Origin: Bin55 sp965199895
Lineage (GTDB): Bacteria; Pseudomonadota; Gammaproteobacteria; Pseudomonadales; Azotimanducaceae
Reading direction: 5' to 3'
Length of the DNA stretch: 64,000 bases
NCBI GenBank assembly: GCA_965199895.1
Contig: CBDATJ010000013.1
Location: forward strand, 1-64,000
Shown: positions 56,367 through 64,000 of the stretch, piece after piece
How positions within the stretch are numbered: position 1 is the stretch's first letter
How the letters are laid out: every line of letters starts with the position of its first letter
The notes under the pieces: model-generated
Told to the model about the DNA's origin: nothing
Seen by the model: the letters and a program-made list of their open reading frames with translations, nothing else
Databases searched by the model: none
Position numbers and translations under genes: made by a program

Positions 56367-58118
56367 TCAATTTTGTTTTCTAAACCGATTTGTTGCTGGA
56401 ATCCAGTAGTCATAATCTTTGCCCTTTGACAAAGGAGGTTGAACCATTCTTGCTGCATCATCTATAAGGTGGGCCATTGTGCTATTGTTCATAGATTTGA
56501 ATCTGAAGTACACAATTTGATCAGCACACGAGACTCTACTCCAATATTCGGAAAAACTTGCAGTAATGGATTGACGTACGTATTTCCGACATTGTTGAGT
56601 TAGTAGTTGAATGTATACTTCTGGGCCAGTTGAATGGCTTCTTGCGAATCTATCAATAAGCTCCAGCAAAACTGCTTTGGCAGAACGTTGTACAATCCAA
56701 GTGTCTGTTCCCAATCTGTAAGCCCGGGGTTGTTTCTTAGCACTGAGTACTGTGCCATCATGAAGTTTGAGCAGTTCGTCTGACGAGGTGTTTTCGGGTA
56801 CGGTAGCGGAAGAATCACTTGTAGTACTTGGGGTGTTCCTAAAACCGAAAGGTAGCCAAAAGTCGTAGTCTCGAACTCGTTCTATCGCAGGTTCAACAAG
56901 ATCTGCAGCATTGAAAAGGAAGCGAACTCTGTTTTCATTGTTCACACCATTCCAAATCCAAAATTGTTTGCCTTGATAGTTCTTACCATGCCAAGTTTTT
57001 GAAGTGGTAGTTGGTTTAGAAGAAGAAGGTCTCACAATCCAGCTTTTTAGTTCAGAGAGTTGGTCCATATAAGCTCGTGGACCTTGGTTTGTATTACGTG
57101 CGAAACAATCCAATAATTCTCTGAATGTGGTGCCAGCACTTGGACATACCTTCCACTCTGAAGATTTGAATCGGTATGCTCTTTTGTTTGTATGGTCAGC
57201 GTACAGAACCTCACCACTAGGTAACGTAAGTTGCTTCTTCTGAGTTAAATCGTATTGTTTCGTTTTGTTATGGTCACTATGCGGTTTCGTTGGTTTTTCT
57301 TTTTTTGTCTTCTGGTTGGGAGGAGGTGAGGACCGAACAGAAGAGAGAGGAGACGGTGGCGTGCCAACATCGGGAGATGAAGAAGCAGAGCTAGCGTTAC
57401 CATGTTCCTTGATACTACCAATAGCACGTTTGACCAAGGCTTGATAATCGGTAGTAGTCTGGGATGAAAGTTTAAGAGGCAAAGGTTCTGCAGGGTTGGT
57501 TCGCTCCATTTCCGTGAGTACAAACTTCGTAAACTCAGGGGAAGGCATCTCCTTCATTTCAGCAATCCAATCTTTTACCCTAGATTCAAGTTTAACGAGA
57601 CCAATTTTCTCCTTGACATTGGAAGGAGAAAAGGAGGTGCGCACCAGAGCACTAAGGATCAGAGCATTCTGAGGTGTGGGGTTCCTTGCGTCAAAATTCA
57701 AAAAAGGATCCTTGTGAAGGTGGCTAGAACCTTCTTTCCTCACAAACCACAGGTACTTACAACCGTCAGTGATTACTCCAATTTCTGCATTTTCCGATTG
57801 TGCAAAGTAGCTGTGCAATTGATTGAAGGTTTGTTGAATGTTGTGGTCTTTGAGCTTGACCTTGGCTTCGATGAGGATCACAGAATTGTCTCTCGAATCC
57901 TTTAGAGCGTAATCTACTCTTTGATTCCCTCTCAGATCTGCTATGGCTTCCACTTCACAAATTTCTGGATCTCGTACATCCCAGTCCAGTTGATTTAGAA
58001 ATGGATCGATCAGGGACAATTTTCGCTTGTGCTCAGTTGCATCAGACAATTTCTTGTCTCTAGATATGACAGTTGAGGCAAATTTCTGAAGTTTGGTAAA
58101 GAGCTGGTCAGGGTCCAC
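56367..58118 (-). CDS. HsdR-N-like nuclease with duplicated C-terminal module
   Basis: A 583-aa protein related to that at 54176-55492. The N-terminal nuclease part (about 1-190) has RVDYALKDSRDNSVILIEAK, and AEIGVITDGCKYLWFV. A Ser/Pro/Lys-rich linker (about 240-290) follows. Then come two copies of the C-terminal module: module A at about 292-430 (LTLPSGEVLYADHTNKRAYRF ... DYDFWLPFG) and module B at about 448-583 (LHDGTVLSAKKQPRAYRLG ... DYDYWIPA). Module A is more diverged. The second copy suggests binding of two partners or a longer target. It is alone, with no classical restriction-modification genes next to it. Confidence 0.82.
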   Translation of the reverse strand: MDPDQLFTKLQKFASTVISRDKKLSDATEHKRKLSLIDPFLNQLDWDVRDPEICEVEAIADLRGNQRVDYALKDSRDNSVILIEAKVKLKDHNIQQTFNQLHSYFAQSENAEIGVITDGCKYLWFVRKEGSSHLHKDPFLNFDARNPTPQNALILSALVRTSFSPSNVKEKIGLVKLESRVKDWIAEMKEMPSPEFTKFVLTEMERTNPAEPLPLKLSSQTTTDYQALVKRAIGSIKEHGNASSASSSPDVGTPPSPLSSVRSSPPPNQKTKKEKPTKPHSDHNKTKQYDLTQKKQLTLPSGEVLYADHTNKRAYRFKSSEWKVCPSAGTTFRELLDCFARNTNQGPRAYMDQLSELKSWIVRPSSSKPTTTSKTWHGKNYQGKQFWIWNGVNNENRVRFLFNAADLVEPAIERVRDYDFWLPFGFRNTPSTTSDSSATVPENTSSDELLKLHDGTVLSAKKQPRAYRLGTDTWIVQRSAKAVLLELIDRFARSHSTGPEVYIQLLTQQCRKYVRQSITASFSEYWSRVSCADQIVYFRFKSMNNSTMAHLIDDAARMVQPPLSKGKDYDYWIPATNRFRKQN

Positions 58119-59286
58119 TAGATTTAGATTTCGCTAATTTGAGAATAGCTATTGTATTTTGATTCCATTTGAAAGGGTTGAAGTAACGAGTCAATAGTGA
58201 ATTTCAATGCACTCTTCAGCAATGGGTCTGTATTGAACAGTTGAAAGTGACACAGCAAATTAAATAACCAATCGCTCTACCAGTGTTTAATGCCAAATAT
58301 TGGTCGTATTCATCAGGTGGTACAGCGCTGTTTTTCTTCGTTCATGAGTGATTTGCTCTCTGGAGTTTAGTGTGTCCAATTTCCCCACAGAAGGCGAGAT
58401 TTTCGACGATACACATACCCCCCGTCGCGAGGACCAAAGTTACCGTCTCCAGTCCATCCAACAAAGCAATTTTTGGATGTCTCGCAACAGAATATCTCAC
58501 GGATCTCTGCGCAGCCGGAACACTCCAAGGCAACAGAGTCATCTCCCCGTGAATTTGATTATCAGCGGAAGCAACATGAATTTCGCAAACTTGGCAGCAC
58601 AACAATTAACAGATTTGGCTTGTACGAGGTTCTCAGGAAACGAGACTCCTACCGCTCCATTTATTCTGCTAGGCTCACCCTCAAGTCAATCACTCTCAGG
58701 GGTGAGTTGTTGTTGGGCTTTACCAGACATACACTGTTGGACCGGGACAAACAACCCGACTCATTTCGTTTGAGTCAGAGTAGAAGAACTCTCCGATAAC
58801 GTTTTGTGTATACGCAAGAAGCACTTGCTGCTTTCCACACAGTCTATTAGGCAAGTAAACTGGATGCGGATAGAGATGAACAAGGCAAAAAACCATCAAC
58901 TTAATAATGAAAATTCGTTAGTCTCAAACAATATTCTGAGGATGAATACCGGTTTAAAGAGCTGATTCAGATTGAATTAAGTTCAACCGAGAAGTCATAC
59001 GACTTCATGCTTTCACTCGAAACATCTGCGAATAAACACTTCTGCAAGAGAAAAGTCCCCCGCTCCTAACCCGTAACTATCCTTCGTTGTATCGACCCTA
59101 TCCCACTGATGATGAGGTGTTCACCTATTTATGGGTACGGGAATTACTGGTGTAACGGTTCAGCGATTAGGTGCAATTTTGTCGGATACGTTCTGTGCTC
59201 CGACTATGTTGTTGGCTAGCAACAAACAGTTAAGAAGACCGTCAATCGAATGAGTGAGTTGCCTGTTATCAGCAACCACCTAATCT
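58119..59286. other. Decayed gap of 1.2 kb
   Basis: No gene can be assigned. At 58370-58770 several overlapping frames on both strands are open for 60-140 codons and composition is GC-richer than the surroundings, which suggests an old gene with several frameshifts; an IlvA-like phrase (ISGSNMNF) is visible on the + strand but is not enough to call it. The remainder is stop-rich. Confidence 0.4.
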
Positions 59287-60127
59287 TTACTCAGAATCCT
59301 CTTCAGACAGAGAATTGATCGCATCCATCAGAATCTCAGGATCTACTTTGGTACCCTGTAAACTGACAGTCCAATGTAAGTGAGGACCCGTAGACCGACC
59401 TGTAGAGCCTACAGTTCCAACAACTTGCTTGCGTTTGACTTCATCACCTACTTCGACAGAGATTTCGTTTAAGTGGCATAACACCGACAAAAATCCCATC
59501 CCATGATCAACCACCACTGTGTTTCCGTTGAAGTACATATCTTTTGCTAACACAACTTCTCCAGGAGCAGGGGGTGATGATGGGAGTTCCTGTGTCGGCA
59601 GCATAGTCCACACCAGAGTGGGGGTTACGCGGTTGATCGTTAAAGAATCGTTTAGTTCCAAATACTCCCGTAGTTATGCCTTCAACCGGAACATCAATTT
59701 CTACTAGTGCGGCTAATTGAGGAGAACGTCTCGCGTAAGCCTCTTTCATGTCTTTGGAATCTCTAGCTATGCGATCTAGAGTTTCTTGAGGAGGGGTTAC
59801 ATAGTCTTGATTTGCTAGAGTAATCCGTTGCTCTTGGTACTCTTTCTCAGTGATGATGAAATGAACTTCTTGGGTAGAACCATCTTCCTGTGTGATCAAG
59901 ACCACTTCTCTATCAGACGGTTCTGTTTCCAGCGGAATCGCCACAAACGCAGTGTTATTCACAATCAGTTGAGGTTCATTACCGTACTTAGCTTCTACAG
60001 TGTTTTCTGGGAGGTCAATGGCTACCACGCCTCCGTTAACTCCAGAATACTTCGCTGATGCTGTAGTAGTGAAAACCACAGCTACGATAATCAGTACAAA
60101 TAGGCGATTAATGTGTAGCACATCCAT
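59287..60127 (-). pseudogene. M23 metallopeptidase gene, frameshifted
   Basis: Two frames make one secreted M23 (lysostaphin-type) peptidase of about 280 aa: signal peptide (MDVLHINRLFVLIIVAVVFTT), then a cell-wall-hydrolase domain with HSGVDYA and, in the other frame, GPHLHW, the two halves of the zinc site. Removing one C from a C5 run on the - strand (plus positions 59570-59574) restores GTPIITPAPGEVVLA. A good ribosome site (AAAGGAAAGC) precedes ATG 60127. Such peptidases cut or remodel peptidoglycan. The break may be real or an assembly slip. Confidence 0.82.
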
Positions 60128-60233
60128 TTGCTTTCCTTTCTATTGATCAGTTTAGGGTTGAACCACCCATTTGATGAGCAGATATCACAAATCTACTCTA
60201 CTTTTTGTCAAATTTCGCATCTACTTGCCGACA

Positions 60234-61638
60234 TCAAGATTGTAGACGTTCTGTTACTTCAGTGACGGTAGATTGAATGGTGCCGTCGGCAATGCGAGCG
60301 TTTAGCTCGTCACCCACGGTGACCTCACCTACACTGTGGACTATTTGACCCACTTCAGTGTCGTCAGGTTTCACTAAAACAGCATAACCTCGTTCAAGAA
60401 CAGCTAAAGGACTGACTGCGTTTAGGTTTCTAAGCATAGTGGTTAGCTGTGACTGATGATGTTTTAGGTTGTTTGAGGTACTACGGCGTAGTCTTTCAGC
60501 CAGTTCAGTTATCTGGATTGTGAGCCGATTCACATGAGTCGTTGGGTTACATTGGTTCAATGAACGATAGGAATGCTCTAATCGTGTCGAAGTAGTATTA
60601 AGGAAATTTCGCTGAACTAGAGACAGTCGGTTCACTAGATCATTCAATTGTCTCTGTTGTTCCAGGATCTCTCTCTTTGGTGAACGAATTCTGTGTCGTA
60701 AATGATCGACCACAGTCTTTCTTTGAGAAATTTGAACACTAATTAGTTTGCTCAGCTGGGATACCAATTCATCAAACATCAAAGACAAATCGTTTGCATC
60801 TGGGGTCACTAATTCAGCTGCCGTTGATGGGGTAGGTGCACGAACATCAGCAACATAGTCTGAAATAGTGAAATCAATATCGTGTCCAATCGCGGACACT
60901 ATGGGTACTTCACTTTCATAAATGGCTCGAGCAACCTCTTCAGAATTAAAAAACCTCTAAGTCTTCTAGTGAACCTCCACCACGTGTGACGATCGCTAAG
61001 TCTGGAGGAGGGGACATTTGGTTGACTGACCGGATCGCTTTCGTAATCTGTTCAGGTGCAGTCACCCCCTGGACTGCGGTAGGTTGCATCGTGAGTTTAA
61101 CCGGTGGATATCTTCGCCAAATATTCACATAGATATCTCTTGTTGCAGCACCTTTGGGCGAACTCACAATTACGATGTGGTCAGGATAGGGGGGGAGTTT
61201 CTTTTTGATTACAGGATCAAACCAACCACGTTCTTGAAGTTCGGCTCGTAATCGTTCATACTTTTGACGCAAAGCACCTTCGCCTTGAGGTTCCATATAC
61301 CAGACCGTGGCTTGGAAAGTACCCCGTTTCTCAAACAGGGTCAACTGAGCTCGAATGCGAACCATCATACCGTCTGCAACTTCAAAGTTGAGTCTATCCG
61401 CGTCTTTGGCGAACATGACAGCGCGAATGATGGATCTTTCGTCTTTGAGATTGAAATAGCAATGACGTGAGGATTGATGTTGATAGAACCCAGAAACCTC
61501 ACCTTCAACCACAACTAACGGGTAAGTTTCGTTCAGAAGTGTCTTGACTTCAGCATTAAGTTGACTCACGGTATAAACGGGTTCGTTTAATCCATCTATA
61601 GGATGGAGAGTGTCGTACATAGTTACTTGTTTAGACAA
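60234..61638 (-). pseudogene. xseA: Exodeoxyribonuclease VII large subunit gene, frameshifted
   Basis: The two frames give a complete XseA: 60946-61638 carries the OB-fold part (YTVSQLNAEVKTLLNETYP, VVEGEVSG) to RGGGSLEDLEVF, and 60234-60899 carries SAIGHDIDFTISDYVADVRAPTPSTAAELVTP and the coiled-coil tail with VLERGYAVL. Removal of one base from the A6 run at 60948-60953 restores FNSEEVARAIYESEVPIVSAIGHD, an exact family match. The enzyme with XseB degrades single-strand DNA. The gene is usually intact beside guaB, so a sequence error or a recent mutation is likely. Confidence 0.86.
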
Positions 61639-61718
61639 CTAGGGTTCAGAAATCATTATGTTTCTTGGTGAGAAATTTCTCAAATGTTTAAAATTGATTT
61701 TTTGTAAAGGAACTTAAA
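61639..61718. promoter_or_regulatory. xseA / guaB divergent spacer
   Basis: Eighty bases with a perfect 14-base palindrome TGAGAAATTTCTCA at 61669-61682, a possible operator. AAAGGA at about 61707-61712 is the ribosome site for guaB, seven bases before the TTG. The promoter itself is not clear. Confidence 0.45.
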
Positions 61719-63188
61719 TTGCCCAGTGTGACCCAGGAAGCATACACGTTCGATGATGTGCTTCTTCGTCCTTCCTACTCAGACGTACTTCCTTCTGGAG
61801 TCTCTACACGTTCGCGAGTCAGCCGCACCCTCACTCTAAATATCCCTTTGGTGTCCGCAGCTATGGATACCGTTACCGAGTCTCGTCTTGCTATCGCGCT
61901 TGCACAAGAAGGCGGGATTGGCATCGTCCACAAGAATATGTCGATCACCGAACAATCACAGCAGGTGCGACAAATCAAGAAGTTTGAAGCGGGAATCATT
62001 CGTGATCCTATCACCATTAGTCCTAATGCGACCATAGTAGCACTGCTTGAGCTGACTAAACAACACAACATTTCTGGCGTTCCAGTGGTATTGGATGATG
62101 AACTAGTGGGCATTGTCACCCATCGAGATATTCGATTTCAGAGTAACCGATCTGCACGTGTTGCAGAAGTCATGACTGCTAAAGACAAGCTGGTCACAGC
62201 GAAAGAATCAGCATCGTTCTCACAGATTACCAAGCTACTACACGATCATCGAATAGAGAAAGTCTTACTGACTGATGATGATTTTCGACTGGTTGGGATG
62301 GTGACAGTTAAAGACATCGAAAAAGCCAAAGCCTATCCCAACGCATCTAAGGATCAACATGGTCGATTGTGTGCGGGAGCAGCGGTTGGGACAGGACCCG
62401 ACACCGATGAACGCGTCCGAGCACTAGTTGATTCTGAAGTCGATCTATTGGTGGTTGACACTGCTCATGGTCATTCATTTCGTGTTTTGGATCGAATCCG
62501 TTGGATTAAACAAAGTTATCCTAATGTCCAAGTCATGGGCGGAAATGTTGCAACATCAGAAGGTGCAAAAGCCCTCGTTGATGCTGGAGCGGATTCAGTC
62601 AAAGTTGGAATTGGTCCGGGAAGTATTTGTACCACACGCATCGTGAGTGGGGTAGGGGTACCGCAAATATCAGCCATTTCAGAAGTTGCAGAGGTTACCC
62701 ATAAAGAAGATATACCAGTAGTAGCAGACGGAGGTGTCCGTTATTCGGGTGATATTGCTAAAGCAATTGCTGCTGGATGTGATTGTGTGATGATTGGATC
62801 ACTGTTTGCGGGAACCGATGAAGCCCCCGGTGACGTAGAACTGTTCCAAGGAAGAACCTACAAAAACTATCGCGGAATGGGTTCACTCGGTGCGATGCAA
62901 GAATATCATGGTTCCCGAGATCGATATCTACAGGGTGACACTGATGAACTCGCGAAGCTCGTGCCCGAAGGTATCGAAGGTCGAGTTCCCTATCGAGGAC
63001 CTATCAACCCAATCGTTCGACAACTCGTCGGTGGACTACGGTCAGCTATGGGATATACCGGGTCTGAGACGGTAAAAGCGATGCAAGAAAAAGCTGCATT
63101 CATCCCCATCACAGAAGCTGCTCGACGGGAAGGTCATGTTCACGATGTGACGATAACCAAGGAATCCCCGAATTATCCTGGTACGTGA
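61719..63188 (+). CDS. guaB: Inosine-5'-monophosphate dehydrogenase
   Basis: Oxidises IMP to XMP, the committed step of GMP synthesis. 489 aa from TTG 61719, supported by AAAGGA upstream. The barrel start FDDVLLRPSYSDVLPS, two CBS domains (about 95-205, VMTAKDKLVTAKESASF in the second), the catalytic loop with Cys in GPGSICTTRIVSG and the flap GMGSLGAM are all visible. It is followed 19 bases later by guaA, the usual guaBA operon. Confidence 0.97.
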   Translation: MPSVTQEAYTFDDVLLRPSYSDVLPSGVSTRSRVSRTLTLNIPLVSAAMDTVTESRLAIALAQEGGIGIVHKNMSITEQSQQVRQIKKFEAGIIRDPITISPNATIVALLELTKQHNISGVPVVLDDELVGIVTHRDIRFQSNRSARVAEVMTAKDKLVTAKESASFSQITKLLHDHRIEKVLLTDDDFRLVGMVTVKDIEKAKAYPNASKDQHGRLCAGAAVGTGPDTDERVRALVDSEVDLLVVDTAHGHSFRVLDRIRWIKQSYPNVQVMGGNVATSEGAKALVDAGADSVKVGIGPGSICTTRIVSGVGVPQISAISEVAEVTHKEDIPVVADGGVRYSGDIAKAIAAGCDCVMIGSLFAGTDEAPGDVELFQGRTYKNYRGMGSLGAMQEYHGSRDRYLQGDTDELAKLVPEGIEGRVPYRGPINPIVRQLVGGLRSAMGYTGSETVKAMQEKAAFIPITEAARREGHVHDVTITKESPNYPGT

Positions 63189-63207
63189 TTTCTCTGTCGT
63201 AACTTGA

Positions 63208-64000
63208 ATGGCCAGTTCGAGTCGTTCTAGCCGATTGCATCACGACACTCTGCTGATTGTCGATTTCGGCTCTCAGTACACACAGCTTTTAGCACGCAGA
63301 TTTCGAGAACACGGAGTCTATTGTGAAGTGGTTTCATCCGATCACGTATCCACCGCACTCGACTCTCCCAAACTCAAAGGCATCGTACTCTCTGGTGGCC
63401 CAGAGTCGGTAACGGTCATGCATTCTCCCCAGATTGATTCGTCCATCTTTGAGTGTGATCTCCCTCTACTTGGCATTTGCTATGGCATGCAAGCAATGAT
63501 TTCACAGCTGGGAGGAGAGACTCGACACTCAGATAAAGGGGAGTTTGGTTCTGCCAACTTATCAGTTCATGTTGACAACCCGCTGTTGTCCCATTTAGCA
63601 GAATCGTTTCAGGTTTGGATGAGCCACGGTGACCAAGTGGACTCTTTACCCTCTGATTTCACAGTATCAGCCTCCACTTCAACTTGTCCTGTTGCAGTGT
63701 GTGTGTCAACTGATGAGAGGAGATTTGGATTACAGTTTCATCCAGAGGTCACTCATACCGAACATGGGTCTGAAATTCTCAGGCGTTTTGCGATCAACAT
63801 TTGTGGTTGCAATCCAACATGGGTCCCCAGCCAGATTATTCCAGAGAAGATTTCAGAAATGAGACAACAAGTAGGATCTGATGAAGTCATTCTTGGGCTA
63901 TCAGGTGGAGTGGACTCGTGTGTGACTGCTGCACTGCTCGCTAAAGCAATCGGAAAACAGTTAGTTTGCGTCTTCGTTGATACCGGTCTGTTGCGTCATA
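63208..64000 (+). CDS. guaA: GMP synthase, N-terminal part (3' end outside window)
   Basis: Converts XMP to GMP using glutamine. ATG 63208 lies shortly after guaB. The class I glutaminase domain is seen: DFGSQYTQLLARR near residue 20, the nucleophile Cys in GICYGMQAM, and LQFHPEVTHTEHG with the catalytic His-x-Glu. The ATP-pyrophosphatase P-loop SGGVDS (residues about 231-236) follows, with VFVDTGLLR at the window end. The gene runs off the window after about 264 codons; all parts seen are intact. Confidence 0.96.
   Translation, partial: MASSSRSSRLHHDTLLIVDFGSQYTQLLARRFREHGVYCEVVSSDHVSTALDSPKLKGIVLSGGPESVTVMHSPQIDSSIFECDLPLLGICYGMQAMISQLGGETRHSDKGEFGSANLSVHVDNPLLSHLAESFQVWMSHGDQVDSLPSDFTVSASTSTCPVAVCVSTDERRFGLQFHPEVTHTEHGSEILRRFAINICGCNPTWVPSQIIPEKISEMRQQVGSDEVILGLSGGVDSCVTAALLAKAIGKQLVCVFVDTGLLRH

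Noticed and set aside
54176..58118. Complete type I restriction system
   Set aside because: No HsdM or HsdS gene and no SF2 helicase motifs are present in or near either protein.
58370..58770. Threonine-dehydratase-like phrase (ISGSNMNF) in a GC-richer stretch
   Set aside because: Only one short phrase fits, other parts of the family are not visible in order, and the frame is broken; too weak to annotate.
61669..61682. Perfect palindrome TGAGAAATTTCTCA as a known operator
   Set aside because: It does not match PurR, LexA or Fur consensus that I know; kept only as part of the spacer description.
1..64000. tRNA, rRNA or CRISPR arrays
   Set aside because: No T-arm-like GGTTCGAATCC with a cloverleaf, no rRNA-like stretch and no regularly spaced direct repeats were noticed by eye.

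Overview
The window looks like a chromosomal piece of a gammaproteobacterium. The reasons are the gene neighbourhoods hom-recJ-prfB-lysS and ubiG-yciK next to gyrA-serC-hisC-cmk-rpsA-ihfB, a prfB with the classical +1 frameshift, YciO and RluB type genes, and a guaB-guaA pair. No species can be named from what I see. The base composition looks moderately AT-rich (not computed). Gene-dense housekeeping blocks alternate with roughly 0.4-2 kb stretches holding only decayed sequence, so the genome looks as if it is losing genes.

Layout. 1-11.3 kb: end of hom, then recJ, prfB, lysS, ung, a YciO-family gene, trpS, scpA, scpB and rluB on the + strand (threonine synthesis, DNA repair, translation, chromosome condensation, 23S rRNA modification). 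11.3-12.8 kb: a YciK-like reductase and ubiG on the - strand. 13-21 kb: gyrA, serC, hisC, cmk, rpsA, ihfB; pheA and tyrA/aroA, usual members of this block, are absent. 21.9-34.2 kb: a peptide natural-product (RiPP) locus. It holds a cytochrome P450, an uncharacterised 353-aa protein, a complete NHLM-type export system (HlyD-like adaptor, C39 peptidase/ABC exporter, second ABC transporter), decayed copies of a precursor gene and of the uncharacterised gene, an intact 362-aa paralogue, and an intact precursor with a nitrile-hydratase-like leader that ends in Gly-Gly followed by only Phe-Tyr-Tyr. 35-40.7 kb: a YccF-like gene with a frameshift, then a TonB-dependent receptor with ExbB, two ExbD and TonB. 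40.9-46.8 kb: an AddA/AddB-like helicase-nuclease pair. 47-48.9 kb: a J-domain membrane protein with a VWA-like protein, and a DUF465 gene. 49.1-53.2 kb: thrH with the methylcitrate genes prpB, prpC, prpD. 54.2-58.1 kb: two related HsdR-N-like nuclease proteins with a shared C-terminal module, duplicated in one of them, set among decayed DNA. 59.3-61.6 kb: an M23 peptidase gene and xseA, each broken by a one-base homopolymer change. 61.7-64 kb: guaB and the start of guaA.

How the parts work together. In the RiPP locus the precursor has its own near-consensus promoter and a strong terminator, giving much precursor mRNA. The C39 exporter should remove the leader after Gly-Gly and, with the HlyD-like adaptor, move the product out. 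The P450 and the two paralogous unknown proteins are the candidate modifying enzymes. A tripeptide of three aromatic residues next to a P450 recalls P450-crosslinked biaryl tripeptides, but with a long NHLP leader and dedicated exporter; this is the best candidate for an undescribed system here. The neighbouring TonB system could serve the same product or be independent. The second candidate is the pair of HsdR-N proteins.
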